Positions 48,385 to 56,617 of a stretch of 64,000 bases of DNA are shown in pieces. Every line of letters begins with the position of its first letter. The stretch's first letter is position 1. Source of the stretch: Actinomadura viridilutea. GTDB taxonomy: Bacteria; Actinomycetota; Actinomycetes; Streptosporangiales; Streptosporangiaceae. The notes below the pieces were generated by a model. It was not told the DNA's origin. It worked only from the letters and a program-made list of their open reading frames with translations, and ran no database searches. The DNA lies in contig PVNI01000011.1 of NCBI GenBank assembly GCA_003001795.1, positions 1 through 64,000 on the forward strand. Direction: 5' to 3'. The position numbers and the translations under genes are program-made.

Positions 48385-49260
48385 TCAGGCGCGGCTGCTC
48401 CACATGTCTCTGGCGGCCGCGAGGTGGATGCGGGATTCCACCGGGTCGAGCGCGTCCTCCCGCAATTGGCGGTGCGCCAGCCGGGCCCGGAACGAGACCG
48501 CCTCGTCGGTCAGGTAGTCCATCGTGAGAGTCTCCGAGTAGACGATGTCCGGGAACTGCACATCGTAGATATCGGAGAACTCCAGCAGGGTGAAGGACGG
48601 CTCCATGACGGCATGGAATCCGTCCAGCGGCAGAATGCGCAAAGAAATGTGCGGCAACTCGGCCGAGCGGCGCAGATGTTCCATCTGCTCGGCCATCACC
48701 GCGGCGTCCCCGACCCGGCGGTGCAGCACCGCCTCGTCCAGCACCAGGTCCAGCCGCATCGGGTTCGGGCGGTGCAGCACCTCCTGGCGCCGGATGCGCA
48801 GCTCGATCCGGCGCTCGATCTCCTGCGGGGAGATGCGGCGGTCCAGGTAGTTCCAGCCGCCCACGACGTGCCGGGCGTAGGACTCGGTCTGCAGCAGGCC
48901 GGGGACCACCACGTTCTCCCACTGCAGCTCGGCGTCGGCCTCGGTCTCCAGGGAGATCAGCTGCGCGTACCCCGGGTCGAGCCAGGGGTAGTCCTCCCAC
49001 CAGCCGCGCTGCGCCGCGTCCCGGGCCAGCGCGATCAACTCGGCGCGACGGCGCCCGTTGACCCCGTACAGCTCGAGCAGCATCTCCACGTCGCTCAGCC
49101 GTGCGCCGGTGCGGGCGTTCTCCAGCCTGCTGACCTTGGCGGTCGACCAGGACAGCCGTTCGGCGACCTCGTCGCCGGTGAACCCGCTCTGCGCGCGCAG
49201 CCTGCGCAGCTCGGCGGCGAGTCGCTGCTGCCGGACGGACGGACGAGGGCTTGCGCTCAT
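48385..49260 (-). CDS. XRE-family regulator with DUF5753 domain
   Basis: 291 aa from the ATG at 49260 (frame open to 49281). The N-terminal HTH (residues about 8-60) reads RLAAELRRLRAQSGFTGDEV, then SWSTAKVSRLENARTGARLS. The rest is DUF5753, with PGLLQTESYARHVV and a closing RDMWSSR-like end. Such proteins pair with DUF397 partners in actinomycetes and control development or antibiotic genes. A small hairpin (48364-48370 with 48382-48388) spans the stop. A duplicated sequence upstream (49293-49318) could be its operator. Confidence 0.9.
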   Translation of the reverse strand: MSASPRPSVRQQRLAAELRRLRAQSGFTGDEVAERLSWSTAKVSRLENARTGARLSDVEMLLELYGVNGRRRAELIALARDAAQRGWWEDYPWLDPGYAQLISLETEADAELQWENVVVPGLLQTESYARHVVGGWNYLDRRISPQEIERRIELRIRRQEVLHRPNPMRLDLVLDEAVLHRRVGDAAVMAEQMEHLRRSAELPHISLRILPLDGFHAVMEPSFTLLEFSDIYDVQFPDIVYSETLTMDYLTDEAVSFRARLAHRQLREDALDPVESRIHLAAARDMWSSRA

Positions 49261-49292
49261 GCTGCGTGTACTCCGCCCCAACGAGGACCCAG

Positions 49293-49318
49293 GAACCCTT
49301 TGTCAAGAACACCTTTGT
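49293..49318. promoter_or_regulatory. Direct repeat upstream of the XRE gene
   Basis: GAACCCTTTGT at 49293-49303 and GAACACCTTTGT at 49307-49318: two near-identical units spaced 14 bp. A minus-strand TTGACA is formed in the same stretch (complement of TGTCAA, 49301-49306). Candidate autoregulatory operator and promoter. Confidence 0.4.
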
Positions 49319-49395
49319 TCAGCAGTCTGCCTTACCTGGCGCCCGCTGGGCAGCGGCCGGGGCCGCGATTCCGGGCCTCGTGGCACTCTTGGAGG

Positions 49396-49785
49396 ATGAT
49401 CGTTGGTGTGGGCGTCGACGTCGTGGACGTCGCCCGGTTCGAGCGCTCGCTCGCGCGCACGCCGGGCCTGCGCGACCGGCTGTTCACCGAGCGCGAGCGC
49501 GGGCTGGCGGTCCAGTCCCTGGCCGCCCGGTTCGCCGCCAAGGAGGCGCTGGCCAAGGCGCTGGGAGCGCCGCGCGGGCTGCGCTGGACCGACGCCGAGG
49601 TGCGGCGCGCCGACGACGGACGGCCCGCCCTGCGGGTGACCGGAACGGTCGCGCGGGCGGCCGCAGACCGGGGGGTGACCCGCTGGCACGTGTCGCTGAG
49701 CCACGACGGCGGGATCGCCACCGCGGTGGTGATCGCCGAGTCCCTCGCCCCCGCCGGGGACGGCCGGGACGGCGCCGACGAATGA
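49396..49785 (+). CDS. acpS: Holo-[acyl-carrier-protein] synthase
   Basis: Transfers 4'-phosphopantetheine from CoA to acyl carrier protein; 129 aa. The ATG at 49396 directly abuts GGAGG; a GTG four codons later would have better spacing, but MIVGVGVDVVDVARF is the family start. Metal-binding D8 in GVDVVD and E in RFAAKEALAKALG are present. It precedes the NAD(P)HX repair gene, as in other actinobacteria. Confidence 0.95.
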   Translation: MIVGVGVDVVDVARFERSLARTPGLRDRLFTERERGLAVQSLAARFAAKEALAKALGAPRGLRWTDAEVRRADDGRPALRVTGTVARAAADRGVTRWHVSLSHDGGIATAVVIAESLAPAGDGRDGADE

Positions 49786-49873
49786 TCCACTCCGGCGTGA
49801 GCGGGGCGCGCGTACGGGGCAGGGGTACTCGGGGACGGCAGGTTTCCTGGCGACGGCGGAGAGGAAGCTGGGG

Positions 49874-51403
49874 ATGAGGTACGCGCACGAGGTCGGCAAG
49901 GTCCGCGCCGCGGAACGGGCCCTGATGGCCCGGCTGCCCGAGGGCGCGCTGATGCAGCGCGCCGCCGCCGGGCTGGCCGCGGTCTGCGCCCGGATGCTGC
50001 CGCGCGTGTACGGGGCGGACGTGGTGCTCCTCATCGGCAGCGGCGACAACGGCGGCGACGCCCTGTACGCGGGCGCCCGGCTGGCCCGCCGGGGCGCCCG
50101 GGTGACCGCCGTGCCCGCCGGGTCCCGCATCCACGCGGGAGGGCTGGCCGCGCTGCGCAAGGCCGGCGGCCGCGTGCTGGACCGCCCGGACGACGGGACG
50201 GTCTCCGAGCGGGCCGCCGCGGCGATCGAAACGGCCGACCTGATCGTCGACGGGCTGACCGGGATCGGCGGGACGGGCGCGCTGCGCGAGCCGTACGCGA
50301 CGCTGGCCGAGCTGGCCTCCCGCGCCACGGGGGCCGTGGTCGCCTGCGACGTGCCGAGCGGGGTGGACGCGAGCTCGGGCCGGGTGGACGGGGCGGCCGT
50401 GCACGCGGACGTGACCGTCACCTTCGGCACCTACAAGCCCGGCCTGCTCATCGACCCCGGCGCCTCCCACTGCGGGGTGGTCGAATTCGTCGACATCGGC
50501 CTCGGCCCCGACCTGCCCGACCCGGACGTGGTGGCGGCCTGGCCGGTGGACGTGCAGCCGCCCGAACCGGGGCCCGCGTCGGACAAGTACCGGCGCGGCG
50601 TGGTGGGCGTCCTGGCGGGCGGCGAGGACTTCACCGGCGCGGCGGTGCTGTGCACGGGCGGGGCGGTGCACGGGGGAGCGGGCATGGTGCGCTTCGCGTC
50701 CGTCGAGCACCCGGTGGAGCTGGTGCGGCACCGCTGGCCCGAGGCCGTCACGACAGTGATCGAGCCGGGCGTCGGCGGGGCCAAGGCCCTCGAACGCGTC
50801 GGCCGCGTCCAGGCGTGGGTGGCGGGCCCGGGGCTGGGCACCGGGGCCGAGGCCGAGTCCCTGCTGGAGGCGGTCCTGGCCACCGACCTTCCCGTGCTGG
50901 TGGACGCCGACGGCCTGACCGTCCTGGCCCGCCGCCGCGACCTGCTGCGGCGCGAGGCGCCCACCGTCCTCACCCCGCACGCCGGGGAGCTGAGCCGCCT
51001 CCTGGGCGTCGAACGGGAGCTGATCGAGGCCCGGCGCCTGGAGCATGTCCGGAGGGCCGCCGTGGAGCTGTCGGCCACGGTGCTGCTGAAGGGCTCGACC
51101 ACGCTCGTCGCCGAGGAGGACCGCCCCGTCCGCGTCAACCCGACCGGGTCCCCCAGGCTGGCGACCGCGGGCACCGGGGACGTGCTGTCCGGGCTGATCG
51201 GGGCGCTCCTGGCCGGAGGGATGCCCGCGCTGGACGCCGCCGCCGCGGGCGCGTACCTGCACGGCCTGGCCGCCCGTTTCGCCTCCCGAGGGCCGGCCGG
51301 GGCCGAGGCCGCCCGGTCCGCCGAGGCGCCCATCAGCGCCTTCGACGTCATCGAGGGCCTGCCCGAGGCCTTCCGCGCCGTGCACGAGGCGAGCGTGCAC
51401 TGA
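49874..51403 (+). CDS. nnr: Bifunctional NAD(P)HX epimerase/dehydratase
   Basis: Repairs hydrated NAD(P)H; 509 aa, ATG at 49874 with GAGGAAG upstream. The N-terminal epimerase domain (about 1-210) carries GSGDNGGDALYAG and VACDVPSGVDASSG. The C-terminal ADP-dependent dehydratase, ribokinase-like, carries LVDADGLTVL, LTPHAGELSRLLG and GTGDVLSGLIGALLAGG. Both halves are complete. It lies 88 bases after acpS and 216 bases before alr. Confidence 0.95.
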   Translation: MRYAHEVGKVRAAERALMARLPEGALMQRAAAGLAAVCARMLPRVYGADVVLLIGSGDNGGDALYAGARLARRGARVTAVPAGSRIHAGGLAALRKAGGRVLDRPDDGTVSERAAAAIETADLIVDGLTGIGGTGALREPYATLAELASRATGAVVACDVPSGVDASSGRVDGAAVHADVTVTFGTYKPGLLIDPGASHCGVVEFVDIGLGPDLPDPDVVAAWPVDVQPPEPGPASDKYRRGVVGVLAGGEDFTGAAVLCTGGAVHGGAGMVRFASVEHPVELVRHRWPEAVTTVIEPGVGGAKALERVGRVQAWVAGPGLGTGAEAESLLEAVLATDLPVLVDADGLTVLARRRDLLRREAPTVLTPHAGELSRLLGVERELIEARRLEHVRRAAVELSATVLLKGSTTLVAEEDRPVRVNPTGSPRLATAGTGDVLSGLIGALLAGGMPALDAAAAGAYLHGLAARFASRGPAGAEAARSAEAPISAFDVIEGLPEAFRAVHEASVH

Positions 51404-51407
51404 AGGG

Positions 51408-51520
51408 CGATTCGCGAATCGAAGATCGTCCATCGTGCCGCTTATCGGGCGTAGACCCCCAAATGCGGGTAGGAAACCCTTAGGTGTTCGCTGGGACGCG
51501 CCCATCACCGTCGATGGGCG
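51408..51520 (+). promoter_or_regulatory. Palindromes between nnr and alr
   Basis: CGATTCGCGAATCG at 51408-51421 is a perfect 14-base palindrome just after the nnr stop. A hairpin with 8-bp arms, CGCCCATC at 51499-51506 and GATGGGCG at 51513-51520, follows. They may terminate nnr or shape the alr leader; no known riboswitch is recognised. Confidence 0.4.
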
Positions 51521-51619
51521 AGAACGGAACGCAGGATGCCGCCGTACGACGCCGTGAGCAGCCGCGCAGGGCAGCGATATGGTCCGGTCACGGCCGAGGG
51601 GGCGGCACACTGGGTAACC

Positions 51620-52777
51620 ATGGGAGTTCCAGCTCGGGCACGCATCGATCTCGACGCCATCAGCGCCAACGTCGCCCTCCTGCGCGACTACGCGGGCGGC
51701 GCCGACGTCATGGCCATGGTGAAGGCGGAGGCGTACGGGCACGGTCTGGCGCCCGCCGCGCGCGCGGCGCTGGCGGGCGGGGCCACCTGGCTGGGCGTCG
51801 CCAAGCTCGCCGAGGCGCTGCGGCTGCGCGAGGAGGGCGTGACCGGGGTCCGGACGCTCGTCTGCATCGGCGTGCCGGGCGAGCCCTACGAGCAGGCGAT
51901 CGCCGCCGACATCGATCTGGCCGCCGGGAGCGTCTGGCTGGTCCAGGAGATCGCCGAGGCCGCGGCGCGCGCTGGACGCCCCGCGCGCGTGCACCTCAAG
52001 GCCGACACCGGCATGTCCCGGGGCGGCGCGGCCCCGGACGACTGGCCCGCCCTGGTGCAGGCCGCGCTGGCCGCCGAGGCGTCCGGGCACGTGCGCGTGG
52101 TCGGGCTGATGTCGCACCTGGCGTGCGCGGACGAGGTCGGCCACCCGTCGATCGGCCGCCAGGTCGCCGCGTTCCGGGAGATGGTCGAGCACGCCGAGGC
52201 GGCGGGGCTGCGGCCCGAGGTGCGGCACATCGCCAACTCCGCGGCGACGCTGACGCTGCCGGAGGCCCGCTTCGACCTGGTCCGTCCGGGCATCGCCACG
52301 TACGGGCTGACGCCGGTCCCGCAGCTCGGCGACTTCGGGCTGCGGCCCGCGATGACCCTGGTGGCCGACGCGGCCCTGGTGAAAAGGGTCCCGGCGGGCA
52401 GCGGCATCTCGTACGGGCACACCTACGTCACCGAGCGGGAGACCACCCTGGCCGTCGTGCCCGTGGGCTACGGCGACGGCGTCCCCCGGCACGGCTCCAA
52501 CCTGCTGGAGGTGCTGGCGGGCGGGCGGCGGCGCCGCATCGCGGGCCGGGTCTGCATGGACCAGTTCGTCATCGACCTGGGCGACGACACCCTGACCCCC
52601 GGAGACGAGGTCGTCCTGTTCGGGCCCGGCGACCACGGCGAGCCGACCGCGCAGGAGTGGGCGGACGCGCTCGGCACGATCTCGTATGAGATCGTCACCC
52701 GCATCGGCTCCCGGGTGCCCCGGGTGTACGCGGGGCGGCCCGCGGCGCGGCCGCACGAAGGGGTCAGGCATGGGTAG
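51620..52777 (+). CDS. alr: Alanine racemase
   Basis: PLP enzyme that makes D-alanine for peptidoglycan; 385 aa. The ATG at 51620 gives MGVPARARIDLDAISANVALL; upstream extension to 51536 is not family-like. The PLP lysine is K35 in MVKAEAYGHG and the catalytic tyrosine is Y265 in GISYGHTYV. It ends within the first codons of the hydrolase gene (8-base overlap). Confidence 0.97.
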   Translation: MGVPARARIDLDAISANVALLRDYAGGADVMAMVKAEAYGHGLAPAARAALAGGATWLGVAKLAEALRLREEGVTGVRTLVCIGVPGEPYEQAIAADIDLAAGSVWLVQEIAEAAARAGRPARVHLKADTGMSRGGAAPDDWPALVQAALAAEASGHVRVVGLMSHLACADEVGHPSIGRQVAAFREMVEHAEAAGLRPEVRHIANSAATLTLPEARFDLVRPGIATYGLTPVPQLGDFGLRPAMTLVADAALVKRVPAGSGISYGHTYVTERETTLAVVPVGYGDGVPRHGSNLLEVLAGGRRRRIAGRVCMDQFVIDLGDDTLTPGDEVVLFGPGDHGEPTAQEWADALGTISYEIVTRIGSRVPRVYAGRPAARPHEGVRHG

Positions 52778-53870
52778 CAGACGAAGGCTCGGCATCGCCG
52801 GAACCATCGCGGGCATCGGCGCGGCGGGGATCGGCGCCGCGGTGGGGCTGCGGCAGCTGGCCGTGGGGCGCCGCCGTCTGCGCCCCGACCCCGACGCGGG
52901 CGAGCCGTTCGGCGAGCTGCGCGGCCGTCCCCTCACCGTGCTCGCCGACGACGGCCTGCCGCTGTACGTGGAGGTCGACGGACCGGACGACGCGCCGCTG
53001 ACGGTGGTGTTCTGCCACGGCTACACGCTGAACCAGGACTCCTGGCACTACCAGCGCCGCGACCTGCCCACGCCGCGTCCGGGCACGCCCCGGCCGCGCA
53101 TGGTCTTCTGGGACCAGCGCAGCCACGGCCGGTCCGGACGCAGCAAGCCGTCCCACGCCACCGTCGAGCAGACCGGCGAGGACCTGTACGCGGTGCTGCG
53201 CGCGACCGTGCGGCCGGGGTCGCCGGTGGTGCTGGTGGGCCACTCCATGGGCGGCATGTCGATCATGGCGCTGGCCGACCGGCACCCGCAGCTGTTCGGC
53301 GCCCAGCGCGGCCGGATCCGCATCGCCGGGGTCGCCTTGATCAACACCGCCTGCGGCGACATGGCCGAGCTGACGCTGGGGCTGCCCATGGTGCTGGCCA
53401 AGGCGCTGCGCCCGCTGGCCGACGGCGCGCTGCGCAATCTGGGCCGCCGGGCCGAGCTGGTCGACCGCGCCCGCGGCCTGGCCGGCGACCTGGCGTTCGT
53501 GGTGACCCGCAAGATGGCCTTCGCCGACAAGCACGTCAGCCCCACGGTGGTGGACTTCCTGGAGCAGATGATCCGGGCCACCCCGATCGACGTGATCGCG
53601 CAGTTCTATCCGGCGCTGATGGCGCTGGACCTGGAGAACGCGCTGGAGCCGATCGGCCGCGTCCCGGTGCTGGTGCTGGCCGGCGGCCGGGACCGGCTCA
53701 CCCCGCCCCAGCACTCCCGCCGCATCGCCGAGGTGCTGCCGGACGCCGAGCTGATCGAGGTCGGCGACGCCGGGCACGTGCTGCCGCTGGAGTATCCGGG
53801 CGTCGTCACCGCCGCCCTGCGCCGCCTGATGGCCCGCGCCCATCCCCAGCGTGAGGAGCGCACGGCATGA
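52770..53870 (+). CDS. Alpha/beta hydrolase
   Basis: 366 aa, ATG at 52770 overlapping the alr end. An N-terminal hydrophobic segment (LGIAGTIAGIGAAGIGAAVG, residues 7-26) suggests membrane attachment or export. Hydrolase core: HGYTLNQDSW oxyanion region, nucleophile S159 in GHSMGG, D308 in GGRDRLTP and H336 in GDAGHVLP. The triad is complete. Substrate unknown; the alr-hydrolase-tsaE order is common in actinobacteria. Confidence 0.92.
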   Translation: MGSRRRLGIAGTIAGIGAAGIGAAVGLRQLAVGRRRLRPDPDAGEPFGELRGRPLTVLADDGLPLYVEVDGPDDAPLTVVFCHGYTLNQDSWHYQRRDLPTPRPGTPRPRMVFWDQRSHGRSGRSKPSHATVEQTGEDLYAVLRATVRPGSPVVLVGHSMGGMSIMALADRHPQLFGAQRGRIRIAGVALINTACGDMAELTLGLPMVLAKALRPLADGALRNLGRRAELVDRARGLAGDLAFVVTRKMAFADKHVSPTVVDFLEQMIRATPIDVIAQFYPALMALDLENALEPIGRVPVLVLAGGRDRLTPPQHSRRIAEVLPDAELIEVGDAGHVLPLEYPGVVTAALRRLMARAHPQREERTA

Positions 53871-53970
53871 GCGGGCGCGGCGCGGCCGGGTGAGCGGGGC
53901 GAGCGGCACGGCCGACAGGAATGGCGGCGCCCCCGCTCGGCGTTTCGGATGCGGACGGGGACCCGCGTGG

Positions 53971-54012
53971 GCGACGGACACGGAGCGACGGACACGGAGC
54001 TACGGACACGAT
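53971..54012 (+). repeat. 14-bp tandem triplication before tsaE
   Basis: GCGACGGACACGGA occurs at 53971-53984 and 53985-53998, and with three changes at 53999-54012, where the last unit runs into the tsaE ATG. Confidence 0.85.
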
Positions 54013-54487
54013 GACGACGGCGACGGTGCGCGTACCGCGCGCCGAGGACATGCGCGAGCTGGGGCTGCGGCTGGCCGGTGCGCTGCGCGCCGGGGACCTG
54101 CTCGTGCTGACGGGCGATCTCGGCGCGGGCAAGACCACCCTGACGCAGGGCATCGCCGAGGGGCTGAAGGTGCGCGGCCCGATCACCTCGCCCACGTTCG
54201 TGATCGCGCGGGTGCATCCGCCGCTGGCCGGGGGGCCGCCGCTGGTGCACGTGGACGCGTACCGGCTGAACGGTTTCGCCGAACTCGACGATCTTGATCT
54301 CGACGCCGAGATCGGCGAATCGGTGACCGTCGTGGAATGGGGCGAAGGGCTGGCCGAGGGCCTGGCCGAGGACCGGCTGGAGATCGTCATTTCCCGCGAC
54401 GCGGACGCCGAGGAGCGCCTTGTGACGATCACCGGGGTGGGCGCACGCTGGGCGCCCGTCCTCAGCGATCTTCTTGACGCAAGTTGA
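54011..54487 (+). CDS. tsaE: tRNA threonylcarbamoyladenosine biosynthesis ATPase TsaE
   Basis: ATPase needed for t6A37 tRNA modification with TsaB and TsaD; 158 aa from the ATG at 54011. Walker A GDLGAGKTT is at 35-43; SPTFVIARV and HVDAYRL follow, then EWGEGL. The frame is open to 53921 but those residues derive from repeats and are not family-like. No Shine-Dalgarno is evident within the tandem repeat. Confidence 0.94.
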   Translation: MTTATVRVPRAEDMRELGLRLAGALRAGDLLVLTGDLGAGKTTLTQGIAEGLKVRGPITSPTFVIARVHPPLAGGPPLVHVDAYRLNGFAELDDLDLDAEIGESVTVVEWGEGLAEGLAEDRLEIVISRDADAEERLVTITGVGARWAPVLSDLLDAS

Positions 54488-54535
54488 CCACGGCGGTCGG
54501 CGGGAAAAGGTAGCAGTTTTTCGATATGTCTGGAG

Positions 54536-54582
54536 CGGCCTCTCTTAGGCCGGATGTCGTACTCTTCCGTACACGAATCGTG
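54536..54582 (+). promoter_or_regulatory. Two small palindromes upstream of the DUF3558-like gene
   Basis: CGGCCT-CTCTT-AGGCCG at 54536-54552 and CACGA-A-TCGTG at 54572-54582. The region 54505-54580 is AT-richer. Likely holds the promoter and operator of the next gene and a tsaE terminator. Confidence 0.4.
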
Positions 54583-54617
54583 CAGCGCGACGGACAGCTT
54601 TCCTCATTCGGGAGTGG

Positions 54618-55379
54618 GTGCCGGTGAGTGGTAGCCATCGCAGCGGCAGTCACCGCGCGGGCAGCGGCAGCCACCGGCGCGTCGGCCGCGACCGGCGCCC
54701 CGGGCGTCGCCTGGCGGTCCTGCTGACGGGCGTCGTCGCCGGCGCCGCGGTGTGCGTGCTGGCCGCCTTCGCGATCCTCGGCGGCCTGGAGGCGGGCCGC
54801 GAGGGCGAGTCCGGCGAGGTCGTCGGCAGCGGCGCCGCCGACTCCTCCGCGCCGTCCACGCCCCGCGTGCGCACCACCGTGCCCGACGCCTGCGAGGTGC
54901 TCAGCCAGGACATCGCCGACCGGCTCGCCCCCGGCGCCGAACGCAACCCGGCCGACAACTACCAGGCCAGCGACCAGCAGAGCCAGTGCGTGTGGGGCGC
55001 CTACAGCGGCGACCGCAAGCGCCAGCTGACCGTGGAGCTGCGGGCGATCGTCAACGGGCAGGGCGGCCCGGTGGAGGCGGCCCGGCGCGCCTTCGCCGAC
55101 GAGCGCTCCGCCGACGAGTCCGGCAAGGCCCTGCTGGCCGGGCAGGAGCTCACCGACAAGCGCGACGTCGAGGACGTGGGCGACGAGGGGTACGTCGTCT
55201 ACAGCGTCGACAAGCGGCAGGGGTCGGGAGAGGCCATCGCCAACGTGCGCCTGGACAACATCCTGGTCACCGTGCACTACTCCGGCGGGGACGACGGCGA
55301 CGCGCTCAGCGCCTCCGACGCCATGGACGGCGCCGAGAAGGCCGTCAAGGGCGCCGTGGACGGGCTCGACGCCGGCTGA
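54618..55379 (+). CDS. DUF3558-like single-pass exported protein
   Basis: 253 aa, GTG at 54618 (a second GTG at 54624 is possible). A Ser/Gly/His/Arg-rich cytoplasmic start of about 30 residues is followed by a membrane helix (RLAVLLTGVVAGAAVCVLAA, 31-50). The extracytoplasmic domain has DACEVLSQDIADRL and SQCVWGAY, the cysteine and tryptophan pattern of DUF3558-type lipoprotein-like domains. Function unknown. It interrupts the tsaE-tsaB neighbourhood. Confidence 0.78.
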   Translation: MPVSGSHRSGSHRAGSGSHRRVGRDRRPGRRLAVLLTGVVAGAAVCVLAAFAILGGLEAGREGESGEVVGSGAADSSAPSTPRVRTTVPDACEVLSQDIADRLAPGAERNPADNYQASDQQSQCVWGAYSGDRKRQLTVELRAIVNGQGGPVEAARRAFADERSADESGKALLAGQELTDKRDVEDVGDEGYVVYSVDKRQGSGEAIANVRLDNILVTVHYSGGDDGDALSASDAMDGAEKAVKGAVDGLDAG

Positions 55380-55419
55380 TCGGCGAGGGCGCGCCGCGAC
55401 GCGCTCCCGCGGAACGCAC

Positions 55420-55425
55420 TAGGCT
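55420..55425 (+). promoter_or_regulatory. -10 element for a leaderless tsaB mRNA
   Basis: TAGGCT at 55420-55425 lies 8 nt upstream of the GTG at 55434. It fits TANNNT; no good -35 is seen. Confidence 0.4.
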
Positions 55426-55433
55426 TGCAACCC

Positions 55434-56117
55434 GTGCTGGTCCTGGCTTTCGACACCGCGACCGCCGCGGTGACCGTCGCGCTGTACGAGTGGTCCCCGG
55501 GCGAGGGAGTCGTCCGCCGCGGCGGCGCCGAAGCCGTGGACCGGCGTCGGCACACCGAGCTGCTCACCCCGTCCATCGCCCAGGCCATGGCCGAGGCGGG
55601 CGCGGCCCCCGACGACCTCGACGCCATCGCCGTGGGCGTCGGCCCCGGCCCCTATACCGGGCTGCGCGTCGGGCTGGTGACCGCCCGCGCGATGGGCCAG
55701 GCCCTCAAGATCCCCGTGCACGGGGTGTGCACGCTGGACGTCATCGCCTGGGAGTCGCGGCGCGAGCAGCCGTTCGCCGTCGCCACCGACGCCCGCCGCA
55801 AGGAGGTGTACTGGGCGCGGTACGACTCGGCCCGGGCGCGCGTCACCGAACCCGCCGTGGGCCCGCCGTCCGACGTGCTCGCCGGACAGCCGGCCGACCT
55901 GCCGGTGATCGGCGAGGGCGCCGCCCTGTACCCCGAGGTCCTCGGCCGCCCCGACCGGGAGCCGCTGCCGCTGCTGCCCTCCGCCGACGCGCTGGCCGAG
56001 CTGGTGGTGACCCGGCTGTCGGGCGCGCCCGGCCCCGCGCTGCTGCCTCCCGAGCCGCTGTACCTGCGCCGCCCCGACGCCCGCGAGCCCGGCCCGCGCA
56101 AGAAGGTGCTGCGGTGA
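55434..56117 (+). CDS. tsaB: t6A biosynthesis protein TsaB
   Basis: Inactive TsaD-like partner that activates the t6A complex; 227 aa from the GTG at 55434, giving (V)LVLAFDTATAAVTVALY (a TTG at 55425 is an alternative). ASKHA-fold segments: RRHTELLTPSI and VGVGPGPYTGLRVGLVTARA. The stop overlaps the rimI start (GTGA). Confidence 0.94.
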   Translation: MLVLAFDTATAAVTVALYEWSPGEGVVRRGGAEAVDRRRHTELLTPSIAQAMAEAGAAPDDLDAIAVGVGPGPYTGLRVGLVTARAMGQALKIPVHGVCTLDVIAWESRREQPFAVATDARRKEVYWARYDSARARVTEPAVGPPSDVLAGQPADLPVIGEGAALYPEVLGRPDREPLPLLPSADALAELVVTRLSGAPGPALLPPEPLYLRRPDAREPGPRKKVLR

Positions 56118-56617
56118 CCGGCGTCCGGCTCCGCACGATGACCGCCGCCGACGTGCCCGCGGTGATGCGGCTGGAGCGGCGGCTGTTCCCCGAGGACGCC
56201 TGGAGCGAGGAGATGCTGCGCGGCGAGCTGGCCGACCAGCCCCGCACCCGGCACTACGTGGTCGCCGAGGACGAGGACGGCGCGATCATCGGCTACGCGG
56301 GCCTGGCCGCGGCGGGCGGGCAGGCCGACGTGCAGACCATCGGCGTGCTGCCCGAGCGGCAGGGCGAGGGCGTGGGCGCGGCGCTGCTGACCGAGCTGCT
56401 CGACGAGGCCGAGCGGCGCGGCGGCGAGGCGGTGTTCCTGGAGGTGCGCGCCGACAACGACCGGGCCCGCCGCCTGTACGAGCGGTTCGGGTTCCAGCGG
56501 GTAGGGCTGCGCAGACGCTACTACCAGCCGTCCGGCGTGGACGCCATCGTCATGCGCCGTCTGGCACGCGGCGGGCGGCCGGTCGGCTTCGGCCCGGAGA
56601 GAGGGCGAGACCAGTGA
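56114..56617 (+). CDS. rimI: Ribosomal protein S18-alanine N-acetyltransferase
   Basis: GNAT acetyltransferase that modifies the N-terminus of S18 and perhaps other proteins; 167 aa. The GTG at 56114 overlaps the tsaB stop. The acetyl-CoA pyrophosphate loop is RQGEGVGAALL, and NDRARRLYERFGFQRVG closes the fold. The tsaB-rimI-tsaD order with 4-base overlaps supports the assignment over other GNATs. Confidence 0.93.
   Translation: MTGVRLRTMTAADVPAVMRLERRLFPEDAWSEEMLRGELADQPRTRHYVVAEDEDGAIIGYAGLAAAGGQADVQTIGVLPERQGEGVGAALLTELLDEAERRGGEAVFLEVRADNDRARRLYERFGFQRVGLRRRYYQPSGVDAIVMRRLARGGRPVGFGPERGRDQ

Noticed and set aside
51404..51619. T-box or other riboswitch upstream of alr
   Set aside because: Only simple palindromes are visible; no T-box bulge or specifier loop could be identified.
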